From assembly GCA_902803635.1 (NCBI GenBank), contig CADCQU010000227.1, positions 1 to 5,011 on the forward strand: 5,011 nt of DNA. Reading direction: 5' to 3'. This document shows positions 1 through 5,011 of this stretch, piece after piece. The notes under the pieces were generated by a model, which saw only the letters and a list, made by a program, of their open reading frames with translations, made no database searches and was not told the DNA's origin. The position numbers were made by a program, and so were the translations under genes. Each line of letters opens with the position of its first letter. Position 1 is the stretch's first letter. The DNA comes from an uncultured Lachnospiraceae bacterium. Lineage in GTDB: Bacteria; Bacillota; Clostridia; Lachnospirales; Lachnospiraceae.

Positions 1-898
1 GCAGAGGCATCTTCTGCCGGTGCTGGGGCTTTTGGATGCTGGAGTGCCTGTCTCCGGGGTACGAGCTTCTTCGGCCGGGAAAATGCCGGGGATCGGCTCG
101 CTTCCGCTTTCCGAAAAGCTGCCGGCCGTGGAGGGAGGCTCGGCGCCGGACGCTGCTGTTTCCCCGTTTTTCAGGCTTCTTTCCGAGGAAACCGGCTTTG
201 CGCCGGAGGACATTCTCTCCTACGACCTCTTTCTTGCGAACCGCCAGAAAGCCGTGCAGTGGGGGGCGGACGGGGAGTTCATCTCCGGGCCGCGGATTGA
301 CAACTTGGAGTGTACATTTGCCGCGTTCCATGGATTTTTGGAGGCAAATGGCCGGGACATCTCGGTATTCTGCGTCTTTGACAACGAGGAGGTGGGGAGC
401 GCGACACGGCAGGGCGCGGCGGCCACCTTCCTCCGGGACAACCTCCAGCGCATCGCGGAGGAGCTTGGGATGAGCCGGGAGGGATATCTGCGGGCGGTTG
501 CCCGGGGCTTCATGGTCTCCGAGGACAACGCGCACAGCATCCACCCGGGCTGGCCGGAGAAGGCGGACCCCATTTGCCGCCCGCTCCCCAACAAGGGGAT
601 TGTTTTGAAGCACCATGCGGGGCAGCGGTACGCGACCGACGCGGTATCCGCGGCCGTTTTCAAACGCATTTGCCGGCTCCACGACATTCCGTGGCAGGAA
701 TTTGCCAACCGCTCGGACATGCGCGGCGGGAGCACGCTCGGGAACATTTCGAGCACGCGGGTACCGCTTCGGACCGTGGATATCGGGCTCGCGCAGCTCG
801 CGATGCACTCTGCGTTCGAGACCGCCGGGACAAAGGACACCGCGTGGATGGAGGTGTTCGCGAAGGCGTTCTACGAGGTGGAGTCACTGGGGATGTGA
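1..898 (+). CDS. apeB: M18 family zinc aminopeptidase, C-terminal part (5' end outside window)
   Basis: Cytosolic metallo-aminopeptidase of family M18 (aspartyl aminopeptidase/ApeB type), which removes N-terminal residues from peptides using two zinc ions. The frame is open from base 2 with no start codon that makes sense for the family. The GTG at 20 is internal, because M18 enzymes are usually about 430 residues and only 298 are visible. Visible family motifs, in order: IDNLE (metal-bridging Asp codon at 299), DNEEVGS at 380-400 (general-base and zinc-ligand Glu pair), EDNAHSIHP with the metal-ligand Asp at 524, QRYATDAVS near 622-648, SDMRGGSTLG at 713-742, and the terminal zinc-ligand His in MHS (codon 806). 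The first zinc His (HTDS-type motif) would lie upstream of the window. The usual HPNY is HPGW here, a minor departure. The stop is TGA at 896-898. No terminator is evident directly after it. The family call is strong; substrate preference (acidic or other residues) cannot be read from the sequence. Confidence 0.95.
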   Translation, partial: QRHLLPVLGLLDAGVPVSGVRASSAGKMPGIGSLPLSEKLPAVEGGSAPDAAVSPFFRLLSEETGFAPEDILSYDLFLANRQKAVQWGADGEFISGPRIDNLECTFAAFHGFLEANGRDISVFCVFDNEEVGSATRQGAAATFLRDNLQRIAEELGMSREGYLRAVARGFMVSEDNAHSIHPGWPEKADPICRPLPNKGIVLKHHAGQRYATDAVSAAVFKRICRLHDIPWQEFANRSDMRGGSTLGNISSTRVPLRTVDIGLAQLAMHSAFETAGTKDTAWMEVFAKAFYEVESLGM

Positions 899-923
899 AG
901 GGTTGCTTTCGATGTAAAGGCAT

Positions 924-1008
924 TGTCATTCTGAGCGAAGCGAAGAATCCCGTAAGTTTTTTCGCAAAGATGATTGGATTCTTCGTCGCTTCGCTCCTCA
1001 GAATGACA
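924..1008. repeat. Imperfect inverted repeat of the TGTCATTCTGAG dispersed-repeat type
   Basis: The left arm (924-950) starts TGTCATTCTGAG and ends AAGAATCC. The right arm (976-1008) is its reverse complement, with two extra triplets in the middle (33 versus 27 bases). About 25 bases separate the arms, so the whole could fold into a long hairpin in RNA or single-stranded DNA. Short elements beginning TGTCATTCTGAG and ending GAAGAATCC occur as dispersed intergenic palindromes in many bacteria; that is general recollection, not a search. It fills most of the 157-base gap between the aminopeptidase and the LtrA gene. No T-run follows the right arm, so it is not a standard intrinsic terminator. 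A decayed relative lies at 2436-2465. Confidence 0.85.
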
Positions 1009-1039
1009 GCTGACGGGGGCCAACTGAACTGCAACTGTG

Positions 1040-1046
1040 AAGGAGG
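1040..1046 (+). promoter_or_regulatory. Ribosome binding site of the LtrA gene
   Basis: AAGGAGG, a near-perfect Shine-Dalgarno sequence, ends nine bases before the ATG at 1056. This decides the start: the in-frame TTG at 1047 directly abuts the site and would leave no spacing, so the ATG is preferred. No convincing -35/-10 pair was found in 899-1039, so transcription may read through from the aminopeptidase gene or come from a weak promoter. Confidence 0.85.
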
Positions 1047-1055
1047 TTGCGAAGG

Positions 1056-2195
1056 ATGGAAGAGAAGGGGGCGGAGAAGAAGGTCGAGTATATCGAGCTG
1101 ATTTACGACCTGATTTTTGTATACATTGTCGGGCGGAACAACTCGCTCCTGCACCATTTTTCAAATGGCTTCGTGGAGCCGTCGTCGTTTTTGACCTACA
1201 TTCTGATGACGTTGGCGGTAATCCAAATCTGGAATTACAGCACTTACTACATTAATATATATGGAAGGCACAGCGTTCGGGAGCACGTGTTTTTATTTGT
1301 CAACATGTTCCTCCTCTACTTTATCGGCGAGGGGACACGGGCCGACTGGCAGGGTTATTACACGCAGTACCATGTCGCGTGGGCGCTCATCCTCGTGAAC
1401 GTCGGCGTGCAGTACCTTTTTGAGCTGCGTGGCCGGACGGAGCCGAGGGAGCGCAGCAAGCTTCTTCGCATGGCAGGCATCCTCTTTGGCCAGGCCGCCG
1501 TCGTCGCGGCTGACATCTGGGTCTTCCGGGCGACCGGGAAGACCTGGCTCTCGCTTTTTGCCATCCTTGGCGGCATGGTTCTCGTGGCCATCTACGGGAG
1601 ACGGCGGAGTGAGGGGAACGTGGACTTTATGCATTTGTCCGAGCGGGCGATGCTCTATGTCGTCTTTACGTTTGGTGAGATGGTCATTTGTATCGCAACC
1701 TATTTCGAGGGGGCCTTTTCGTGGCGGAACACGTATTTTGCGCTCATGGCCTTTCTCATTGTGGCCGGCCTCTTCCTGAGCTACGGGTATTTTTACGACC
1801 ACATCATCGACCGGGAGAAGCAGACAAATGGCCTCGCCTACATGTTCCTGCATATTTTCCTGATCTTTGCGCTGAACAACATTACAAATGGCCTCGAATT
1901 CATGCGGGAGGATGAGGTTGCGCTTTTGCCGAAGCTTTTCTTCCTGGTGTTTTCCTTCCTGCTGTTCTTTGGCGTGCTCTTCGCGCTCGGGCTGGGACAC
2001 GCGAAGAAAGAGTGCAGGCGGCTTGGGCGGCTCGCGGCCTTTACCGGGGTGATGGGACTCGTCTTCGCCGCGCTCATGTACATTTTCCAGAGGAACATGA
2101 TGGTAAATATTGCGCTCACGGTGGTCTTTGTCTTCATCATCTTCGCCGTCATCTTCCGGTACGGCAGGCAAATGGAGGCGGGCGGGAGAATTTGA
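1056..2195 (+). CDS. LtrA-family polytopic membrane protein (low temperature requirement A)
   Basis: A complete 379-residue integral membrane protein. The N-terminus carries the LtrA signature: a short charged leader followed by VEYIELIYDLIFVYIVG (residues 10-26), equivalent to the family's VEWLELFFDLVFV motif with membrane-embedded Glu14 and Asp18. The second conserved block, DFMHLSERAMLYVVFTFGEM (190-209), matches the family's H-x-x-E-R...GE motif (His193, Glu197, Glu208). Hydrophobic stretches suggest eleven to twelve membrane segments, roughly at 11-27, 43-66, 76-92, 105-123, 138-157, 163-180, 197-216, 226-247, 260-277, 292-314, 326-344 and 348-367. The family is named after a Listeria monocytogenes gene needed for growth in the cold; its biochemical activity is unknown, and the buried acidic residues are compatible with an ion- or solute-conducting role (inference). 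The gene follows the aminopeptidase after 157 bases and its TGA touches the tRNA promoter. No hairpin terminator separates it from the tRNA unit. Confidence 0.92.
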   Translation: MEEKGAEKKVEYIELIYDLIFVYIVGRNNSLLHHFSNGFVEPSSFLTYILMTLAVIQIWNYSTYYINIYGRHSVREHVFLFVNMFLLYFIGEGTRADWQGYYTQYHVAWALILVNVGVQYLFELRGRTEPRERSKLLRMAGILFGQAAVVAADIWVFRATGKTWLSLFAILGGMVLVAIYGRRRSEGNVDFMHLSERAMLYVVFTFGEMVICIATYFEGAFSWRNTYFALMAFLIVAGLFLSYGYFYDHIIDREKQTNGLAYMFLHIFLIFALNNITNGLEFMREDEVALLPKLFFLVFSFLLFFGVLFALGLGHAKKECRRLGRLAAFTGVMGLVFAALMYIFQRNMMVNIALTVVFVFIIFAVIFRYGRQMEAGGRI

Positions 2196-2244
2196 AAAAT
2201 TTTTTAAAAAAGTGCTTGCATTTTCCTGGAAGCCGTGCTATTAT
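2195..2244 (+). promoter_or_regulatory. Strong sigma-70/sigma-A promoter with UP-like A/T tract for tRNA-Glu
   Basis: The -35 box TTGCAT (2216-2221) and -10 box TATTAT (2239-2244) are separated by exactly 17 bases, and TGC directly before the -10 gives an extended -10. Just upstream, 2195-2211 is an A5-T6-A6 tract, which falls at about -40 to -56 relative to a start near 2251. This matches the placement of UP elements contacted by the RNA polymerase alpha subunit at stable-RNA promoters. The predicted transcript has a leader of about 13 bases before the tRNA. The A tract begins on the last base of the LtrA stop codon, so the promoter abuts that gene. Confidence 0.88.
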
Positions 2245-2263
2245 ATCCAAGTAGCAAGCACAT

Positions 2264-2335
2264 GGCCGGTTGGTCAAGCGGTTAAGACGCCGCCCTCTCA
2301 CGGCGGAAACAGGGGTTCGATTCCCCTACCGGCTA
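2264..2335 (+). tRNA. tRNA-Glu (anticodon CTC)
   Basis: A full 72-base cloverleaf can be drawn by hand. The acceptor stem is GGCCGGT/ACCGGCT with a G1-U72 wobble and discriminator A at 2335. The D arm contains AAGCGGTTAA in the loop. The anticodon stem is CCGCC/GGCGG around the loop CTCTCAC, with the anticodon CTC at 2297-2299. A four-base variable loop follows, then a T arm AGGGG-TTCGATT-CCCCT. CTC reads GAG, giving glutamate, and the body closely resembles Firmicute tRNA-Glu. The 3' CCA is not encoded (the following bases are CGA), so it must be added by nucleotidyltransferase. The CTC isoacceptor fits the frequent GAG codons in the adjacent genes; a TTC tRNA-Glu is presumably elsewhere in the genome. 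Confidence 0.97.
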
Positions 2336-2337
2336 CG

Positions 2338-2386
2338 AAAGACAGACAGATGCAGAACTCAAAAGCTGCTTGTGTCTGTCTTTTTT
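2338..2386 (+). terminator. Intrinsic terminator of the tRNA-Glu unit
   Basis: AAAGACAGACA (2338-2348) pairs perfectly with TGTCTGTCTTT (2373-2383), and an inner GCAG/CTGC helix is also possible. The 3' arm runs into TTTTTT at 2381-2386. The stem begins two bases after the tRNA discriminator base, so the unit carries a single tRNA. Confidence 0.92.
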
Positions 2387-2435
2387 GTTGTACCAGAATA
2401 ACAAGGCTTTTCCTCAGGTGGAGGTTCGCTTTATT

Positions 2436-2465
2436 ATTCTTTCTGCCTCGCGCTCCTCAATGACA
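2436..2465. repeat. Decayed single arm of the TGTCATTCTGAG repeat
   Basis: Compared with the right arm of the repeat at 976-1008, this 30-base stretch keeps ATTCTT at its left end and GCTCCTCA...ATGACA at its right end, with a two-base loss in CAGAATGACA and substitutions in the middle. The orientation is that of the right arm. A matching left arm is not clear. It lies in the gap between the tRNA terminator and the protease promoter. The gap 2387-2633 otherwise holds AT-rich DNA with no gene, plus the promoter and leader listed separately. Confidence 0.55.
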
Positions 2466-2533
2466 AAAACAAGGATTATATGAACTATAACTATTATTTT
2501 AAAATTACATTTGGATTTTTTACAAAAAAGAAC

Positions 2534-2561
2534 TTACTTCAAGAACGAGTTGTTGTATAAT
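2534..2561 (+). promoter_or_regulatory. Probable promoter of the secreted protease gene
   Basis: A perfect TATAAT -10 box sits at 2556-2561 in an AT-rich stretch. The -35 is poor: TTACTT (2534-2539) at 16 bases, or CTTACT at 17 bases. A start near 2568 would give a leader of about 66 bases. The weak -35 suggests possible activator dependence or low basal expression (inference). Confidence 0.6.
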
Positions 2562-2572
2562 AAAAAATCGGT

Positions 2573-2602
2573 GGATTTTCTGGGAAAACCTTCGGGGTTT
2601 TC
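2573..2602 (+). promoter_or_regulatory. Leader hairpin with two alternative pairings
   Basis: GAAAACC (2584-2590) pairs with GGTTTTC (2596-2602) around a UUCGG loop, giving a stable seven-pair hairpin. The same GAAAACC can instead pair with GGATTTTC (2573-2580) across a three-base loop with one bulged A. The two pairings exclude each other. No T-run follows, so it is not a terminator. It lies 31 bases before the start codon and does not cover the ribosome binding site. It could stabilise the mRNA or be a protein-binding site. Confidence 0.4.
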
Positions 2603-2619
2603 AAAAATATGTTGGTAAG

Positions 2620-2625
2620 AAGGAG
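2620..2625 (+). promoter_or_regulatory. Ribosome binding site of the protease gene
   Basis: AAGGAG lies eight bases before the ATG at 2634 and fixes that start. The protein from this ATG begins with a textbook signal peptide, which supports the choice. Confidence 0.88.
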
Positions 2626-2633
2626 AAACCTCT

Positions 2634-5011
2634 ATGAAGCATTTTTGGAAAAAAGGGATGGCGATGCTTCTGGCCGGGGTGATGACTCTTGGCGGGACGA
2701 TGGTCCCAGAGAGGGCATTTGCAACGGAAACCGCTCTGGAGGAGGGCACCGTCCGGGAGAACGCATATGGCTTCTCCGCGGAGGATGGCAGCGAGGCCGC
2801 TATCTATGGGAATGCCAATGACTCCTTCGTGGCGGAGGAGGGCGAGGAGGTCTCCGTCCGCGTGAATTCTTACGGCCTCCCCGTGGAGGAGGATCTTGCC
2901 GGGGAGAGGGCGACTACCAAAGCTTCGGCTCTTCGAGGAGAATCCCTCGCGGGAGACGGGCAGCTTCCGGAAAGCTACAACAGCCTGGATTTGCAGACGC
3001 CGGTTCGTAACCAGAGCGGCCAGCTCTGCTGGGCCTTTTCCACGATAGCCAGAGTGGAGAACTCCCTTCGTAGTAAAAACTCAGACATCCCTGCGGACGG
3101 CGTTGACCTCTCGGAAATGCAGCTGAGCTACTCCGTTTTCCATGGTGAGGAGGATTATTATTCCACGAGCAAATGGTGGACCCTGGGCGGGACCTACAAT
3201 ATGGCCATCGGGGCCCTGGCCGCCGGGAAGGGGATTGCCTATGAGGAAGGGAACTATGTCTTCGACGGCTCGAAGTTTTCCACCTACAAACTGACGGAGG
3301 AGGAGATGCATACCCGGGGAACCCAGATTCTCATGGGGGCTGTCCTGCCGACCTGGCCGACAACTTATGAAGGGTATGCGGGGGAGGAAACGGAGGAGGA
3401 GACGAAGCTTGTGAAACAGGCCATCCTTGATCACGGCTCTGTCGCTGCTTATCTGGCCACCCTCGGATATATTTCAGAAAAAAATGCCTACTACAATCCG
3501 TGGCCGACGGTGACGCCGACAAGTACACCGAGGCCGACAAATACCCCGAAGCCGACGAATACGCCGACCCCGACAAGTACGCCAACTGCGGAGCCAACGG
3601 AAACGCCGGAGCTGACCGGGGAGCCGACGGAAGTGCCGGAGCCGACCGTTGAACCGACGGAAGCACCGGAGCCAGCAGTGGGGCCGACTGCGGGGTCGAC
3701 GGATGCATCGGAACAGCAGGACGTATCTTCTCCGACTCCGAGCGAGGAAGAGCCGATTGAACTTCTGGAGATTTCCGCAGGTGGTGACGAGGCAAATGAC
3801 CGCCCGCATGTGCAGGATAAGCCGGACTACAACCATGCCATCCTTCTTGTGGGCTGGGACGACAACGTGGAGACGGGCGCTCCCAAGCCAGGAGCCTTTC
3901 TCTTGAAGAACAGCTACGGGCAGAGCTTCGGTGGCGCAAGAAACGGTGCCCCGGCGGGATACTGCTGGGTCTCCTATTACGATGCGACCCTCGCGACGCC
4001 AACCCTCATCGAGGCGGCCGACGAAGGGCTTTCGGAGGTTCCCTATACGGATGCCTTCGCCTATGTGTCAACCCAGCCGGGAAAATATCTTACCAATTCG
4101 AAGAAGAAAGCACGCTGGGGAGCCTGTATTTATCAACCTGCGTCACGGGAGGAGCTTACATCGGTTGGTTTTTATACGAGAGCTTCGTCTTCCTATGAAA
4201 TTGACGTAATGGTTGGAAAGACGGAGAGTGCTCTTGAGCTCCTCTCGCTGGAACCCCGGGTGACCCTTACGGGAACAAAGGATTATGCCGGCTACTACCG
4301 TCTGCCGCTCCCCGAGCCGGTCATTGTGGAGGAAGGGGAGTCCTTCGCGGTCATCGTGAAGAACCGTTCCCTCCTCAATGACCAGTACTACGTTGCCGTG
4401 GAGTCCGCGACGGTGAATTTTGGCAGCTACAAGCGGGTGACGGCGGGAAAAGCAGGCCGCTGCTACTACTATATTGAAGAAAGTGACTCGTGGACAGACA
4501 GCATGAGTGTTACCAGCGGTGGAGAATATGCGCAAGACATCGCCGCCTATGCTTACGGGAATCCGCTGCCGACGTTGACGCCGACCCCGGTTCCGGTGCA
4601 GAGCATTTCCTTCGAACAGCAGAACCTCAACCTGTCCGAAGGGGAACAGGTACAGCTACGCGTCATTTGCCAGCCGGCGGAGGCCGATCCGGAGCTTGTC
4701 TGGACGAGCAGCAACGAGGAGGTTGTCTCCACGGATCAGGAAGGTCTTGTGACCTATGTTGGTCCCGGAAATGCGAGCGTCACCGCGGCCACGGAGGATG
4801 GGCTGTCTGCGCAGTGCAGTATTCTGGCGCAGGCCTCCAATCCCGAGCCAACGGGTCTTCCGCAGCCGTCCAATATGCCGACGGTGACAAATGCGCCGAC
4901 CCCGACGGGGACGTATGAGCTTCCGATTGTTCCGGTTACGCCGATGCCGACGAGTACGCCGGTTCCGACGCCGACAAATGTTCCGACGCCGACGGACGCG
5001 CCGATACCGAC
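2634..5011 (+). CDS. Secreted papain-family (C1A) cysteine protease with Pro-Thr insert, lectin-like and Big2 domains (3' end outside window)
   Basis: The frame is open from the ATG to the window edge with no stop: 792 codons are visible. Residues 1-30 form a signal peptide (basic MKHFWKK, hydrophobic core, AFA cleavage site). Residues 31-110 are an acidic prosegment with no recognised inhibitor motif. The protease domain starts near LPESY (111). It has the oxyanion Gln127 in VRNQ, nucleophile Cys132 in LCWAFST, catalytic His401 in NHAILLVGW and Asn426 in LLKNSYG, so it should be active. Only four residues separate Gln127 and Cys132, against five in papain. About 85 residues of Pro-Thr and Glu-rich repeats (289-373) interrupt the domain before His401, and Cys-to-His spacing is 269 against 134 in papain. 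Residues 473-642 resemble the lectin-like domain that follows C1 proteases in gut Firmicutes. A short Pro-Thr linker and a Big2 Ig-like domain (655-733) follow, then Pro-Thr repeats to the edge. It probably acts outside the cell or on its surface, on unknown proteins. The anchor, if any, lies beyond the window. Confidence 0.92.
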   Translation, partial: MKHFWKKGMAMLLAGVMTLGGTMVPERAFATETALEEGTVRENAYGFSAEDGSEAAIYGNANDSFVAEEGEEVSVRVNSYGLPVEEDLAGERATTKASALRGESLAGDGQLPESYNSLDLQTPVRNQSGQLCWAFSTIARVENSLRSKNSDIPADGVDLSEMQLSYSVFHGEEDYYSTSKWWTLGGTYNMAIGALAAGKGIAYEEGNYVFDGSKFSTYKLTEEEMHTRGTQILMGAVLPTWPTTYEGYAGEETEEETKLVKQAILDHGSVAAYLATLGYISEKNAYYNPWPTVTPTSTPRPTNTPKPTNTPTPTSTPTAEPTETPELTGEPTEVPEPTVEPTEAPEPAVGPTAGSTDASEQQDVSSPTPSEEEPIELLEISAGGDEANDRPHVQDKPDYNHAILLVGWDDNVETGAPKPGAFLLKNSYGQSFGGARNGAPAGYCWVSYYDATLATPTLIEAADEGLSEVPYTDAFAYVSTQPGKYLTNSKKKARWGACIYQPASREELTSVGFYTRASSSYEIDVMVGKTESALELLSLEPRVTLTGTKDYAGYYRLPLPEPVIVEEGESFAVIVKNRSLLNDQYYVAVESATVNFGSYKRVTAGKAGRCYYYIEESDSWTDSMSVTSGGEYAQDIAAYAYGNPLPTLTPTPVPVQSISFEQQNLNLSEGEQVQLRVICQPAEADPELVWTSSNEEVVSTDQEGLVTYVGPGNASVTAATEDGLSAQCSILAQASNPEPTGLPQPSNMPTVTNAPTPTGTYELPIVPVTPMPTSTPVPTPTNVPTPTDAPIP
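3504..3752 (+). repeat. Low-complexity Pro-Thr/Glu coding repeat inside the protease domain
   Basis: Degenerate short units built on CCGACG or CCGACA (Pro-Thr) encode first neutral TPTSTP/PTNTP-type units (about residues 291-314), then acidic EPTE/PEP-type units (about 316-345), then a less regular acidic tail. The tract resembles extracellular Pro-Thr linkers. Such repeats can expand or contract by slippage or recombination. Confidence 0.85.
4842..5011 (+). repeat. C-terminal Pro-Thr coding repeat, running off the window
   Basis: After the Big2 domain the protein returns to Pro-Thr units such as TPTSTPVPTPT, again coded by CCGACG/CCGACA-type hexamers. It shares units with the tract at 3504-3752. 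It is likely a linker or stalk toward a further domain or cell-wall anchor not seen here. Confidence 0.8.

Noticed and set aside
220..840. Long reverse-strand open frame opposite the aminopeptidase
   Set aside because: No ribosome binding site and no recognisable domain; it overlaps a well-supported M18 gene and is an effect of GC-rich codon use.
924..1010. Intrinsic terminator after the aminopeptidase
   Set aside because: The inverted repeat is long and imperfect, with a loop of about 25 bases and no T-run after the right arm; it fits a dispersed repeat better, although it might still affect read-through.
1047..1055. TTG at 1047 as the LtrA start
   Set aside because: It directly abuts the AAGGAGG site, leaving no spacing; the ATG at 1056 is placed correctly.
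1293..2171. 292-codon reverse-strand open frame opposite the LtrA gene
   Set aside because: The translation is rich in charged residues and His/Pro, as expected from the antisense of hydrophobic codons; the + strand frame has family motifs and a strong ribosome binding site.
2311..2340. tRNA 3' end as an integration (att) site
   Set aside because: No integrase gene and no duplicated tRNA 3' end is seen downstream; the tRNA is followed at once by its own terminator.
3504..3752. CRISPR-like or tandem-repeat array
   Set aside because: The units are short, degenerate and in frame with the protease, without constant repeats separated by unique spacers.
3331..4002. Reverse-strand open frames with Ser-Ala-Pro or Arg-rich repeats
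   Set aside because: They are antisense readings of the Pro-Thr codon repeat; no start signals were seen.

Overview
The window reads as chromosomal DNA of a Gram-positive anaerobe of the class Clostridia, most like a gut Lachnospiraceae-type Firmicute. The reasons are strong AGGAGG-type ribosome binding sites, a Clostridia-like tRNA-Glu, an LtrA-type membrane protein, and a large secreted papain-type protease with Pro-Thr linkers and a bacterial Ig-like domain. This placement is inference from gene style, not from a marker gene. All supported genes lie on the + strand.

Layout. Positions 1-898 hold the C-terminal two thirds of an M18 zinc aminopeptidase that begins before the window. The gap 899-1055 carries an imperfect inverted repeat of a dispersed-repeat type. 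Positions 1056-2195 encode a complete 379-residue polytopic LtrA-family membrane protein. Its stop codon runs into a well-formed promoter (A/T-tract UP-like element, TTGCAT, 17-base spacer, extended TATTAT) for a tRNA-Glu(CTC) gene at 2264-2335, which ends in a clear intrinsic terminator. The gap 2387-2633 is AT-rich. It contains a decayed copy of the same dispersed repeat, a promoter-like TATAAT, and a short leader with two mutually exclusive hairpins. From 2634 to the window end runs one uninterrupted reading frame of 792 visible codons. It encodes a secreted C1A (papain) cysteine protease with a signal peptide, an acidic prosegment, a complete Gln-Cys-His-Asn active site, a lectin-like domain, a Big2 Ig-like domain and a second Pro-Thr-rich tract that is still running at the window edge.

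The genes do not look like one pathway. The aminopeptidase is cytosolic peptide turnover, LtrA is a membrane protein of unknown biochemical role, the tRNA has its own transcription unit, and the protease is an exported surface or secreted enzyme with its own promoter. The most unusual item is the long, low-complexity Pro-Thr/Glu insert placed inside the protease catalytic domain, between the nucleophile half and the catalytic His. I found no integrase, transposase, CRISPR array or obvious defence system.
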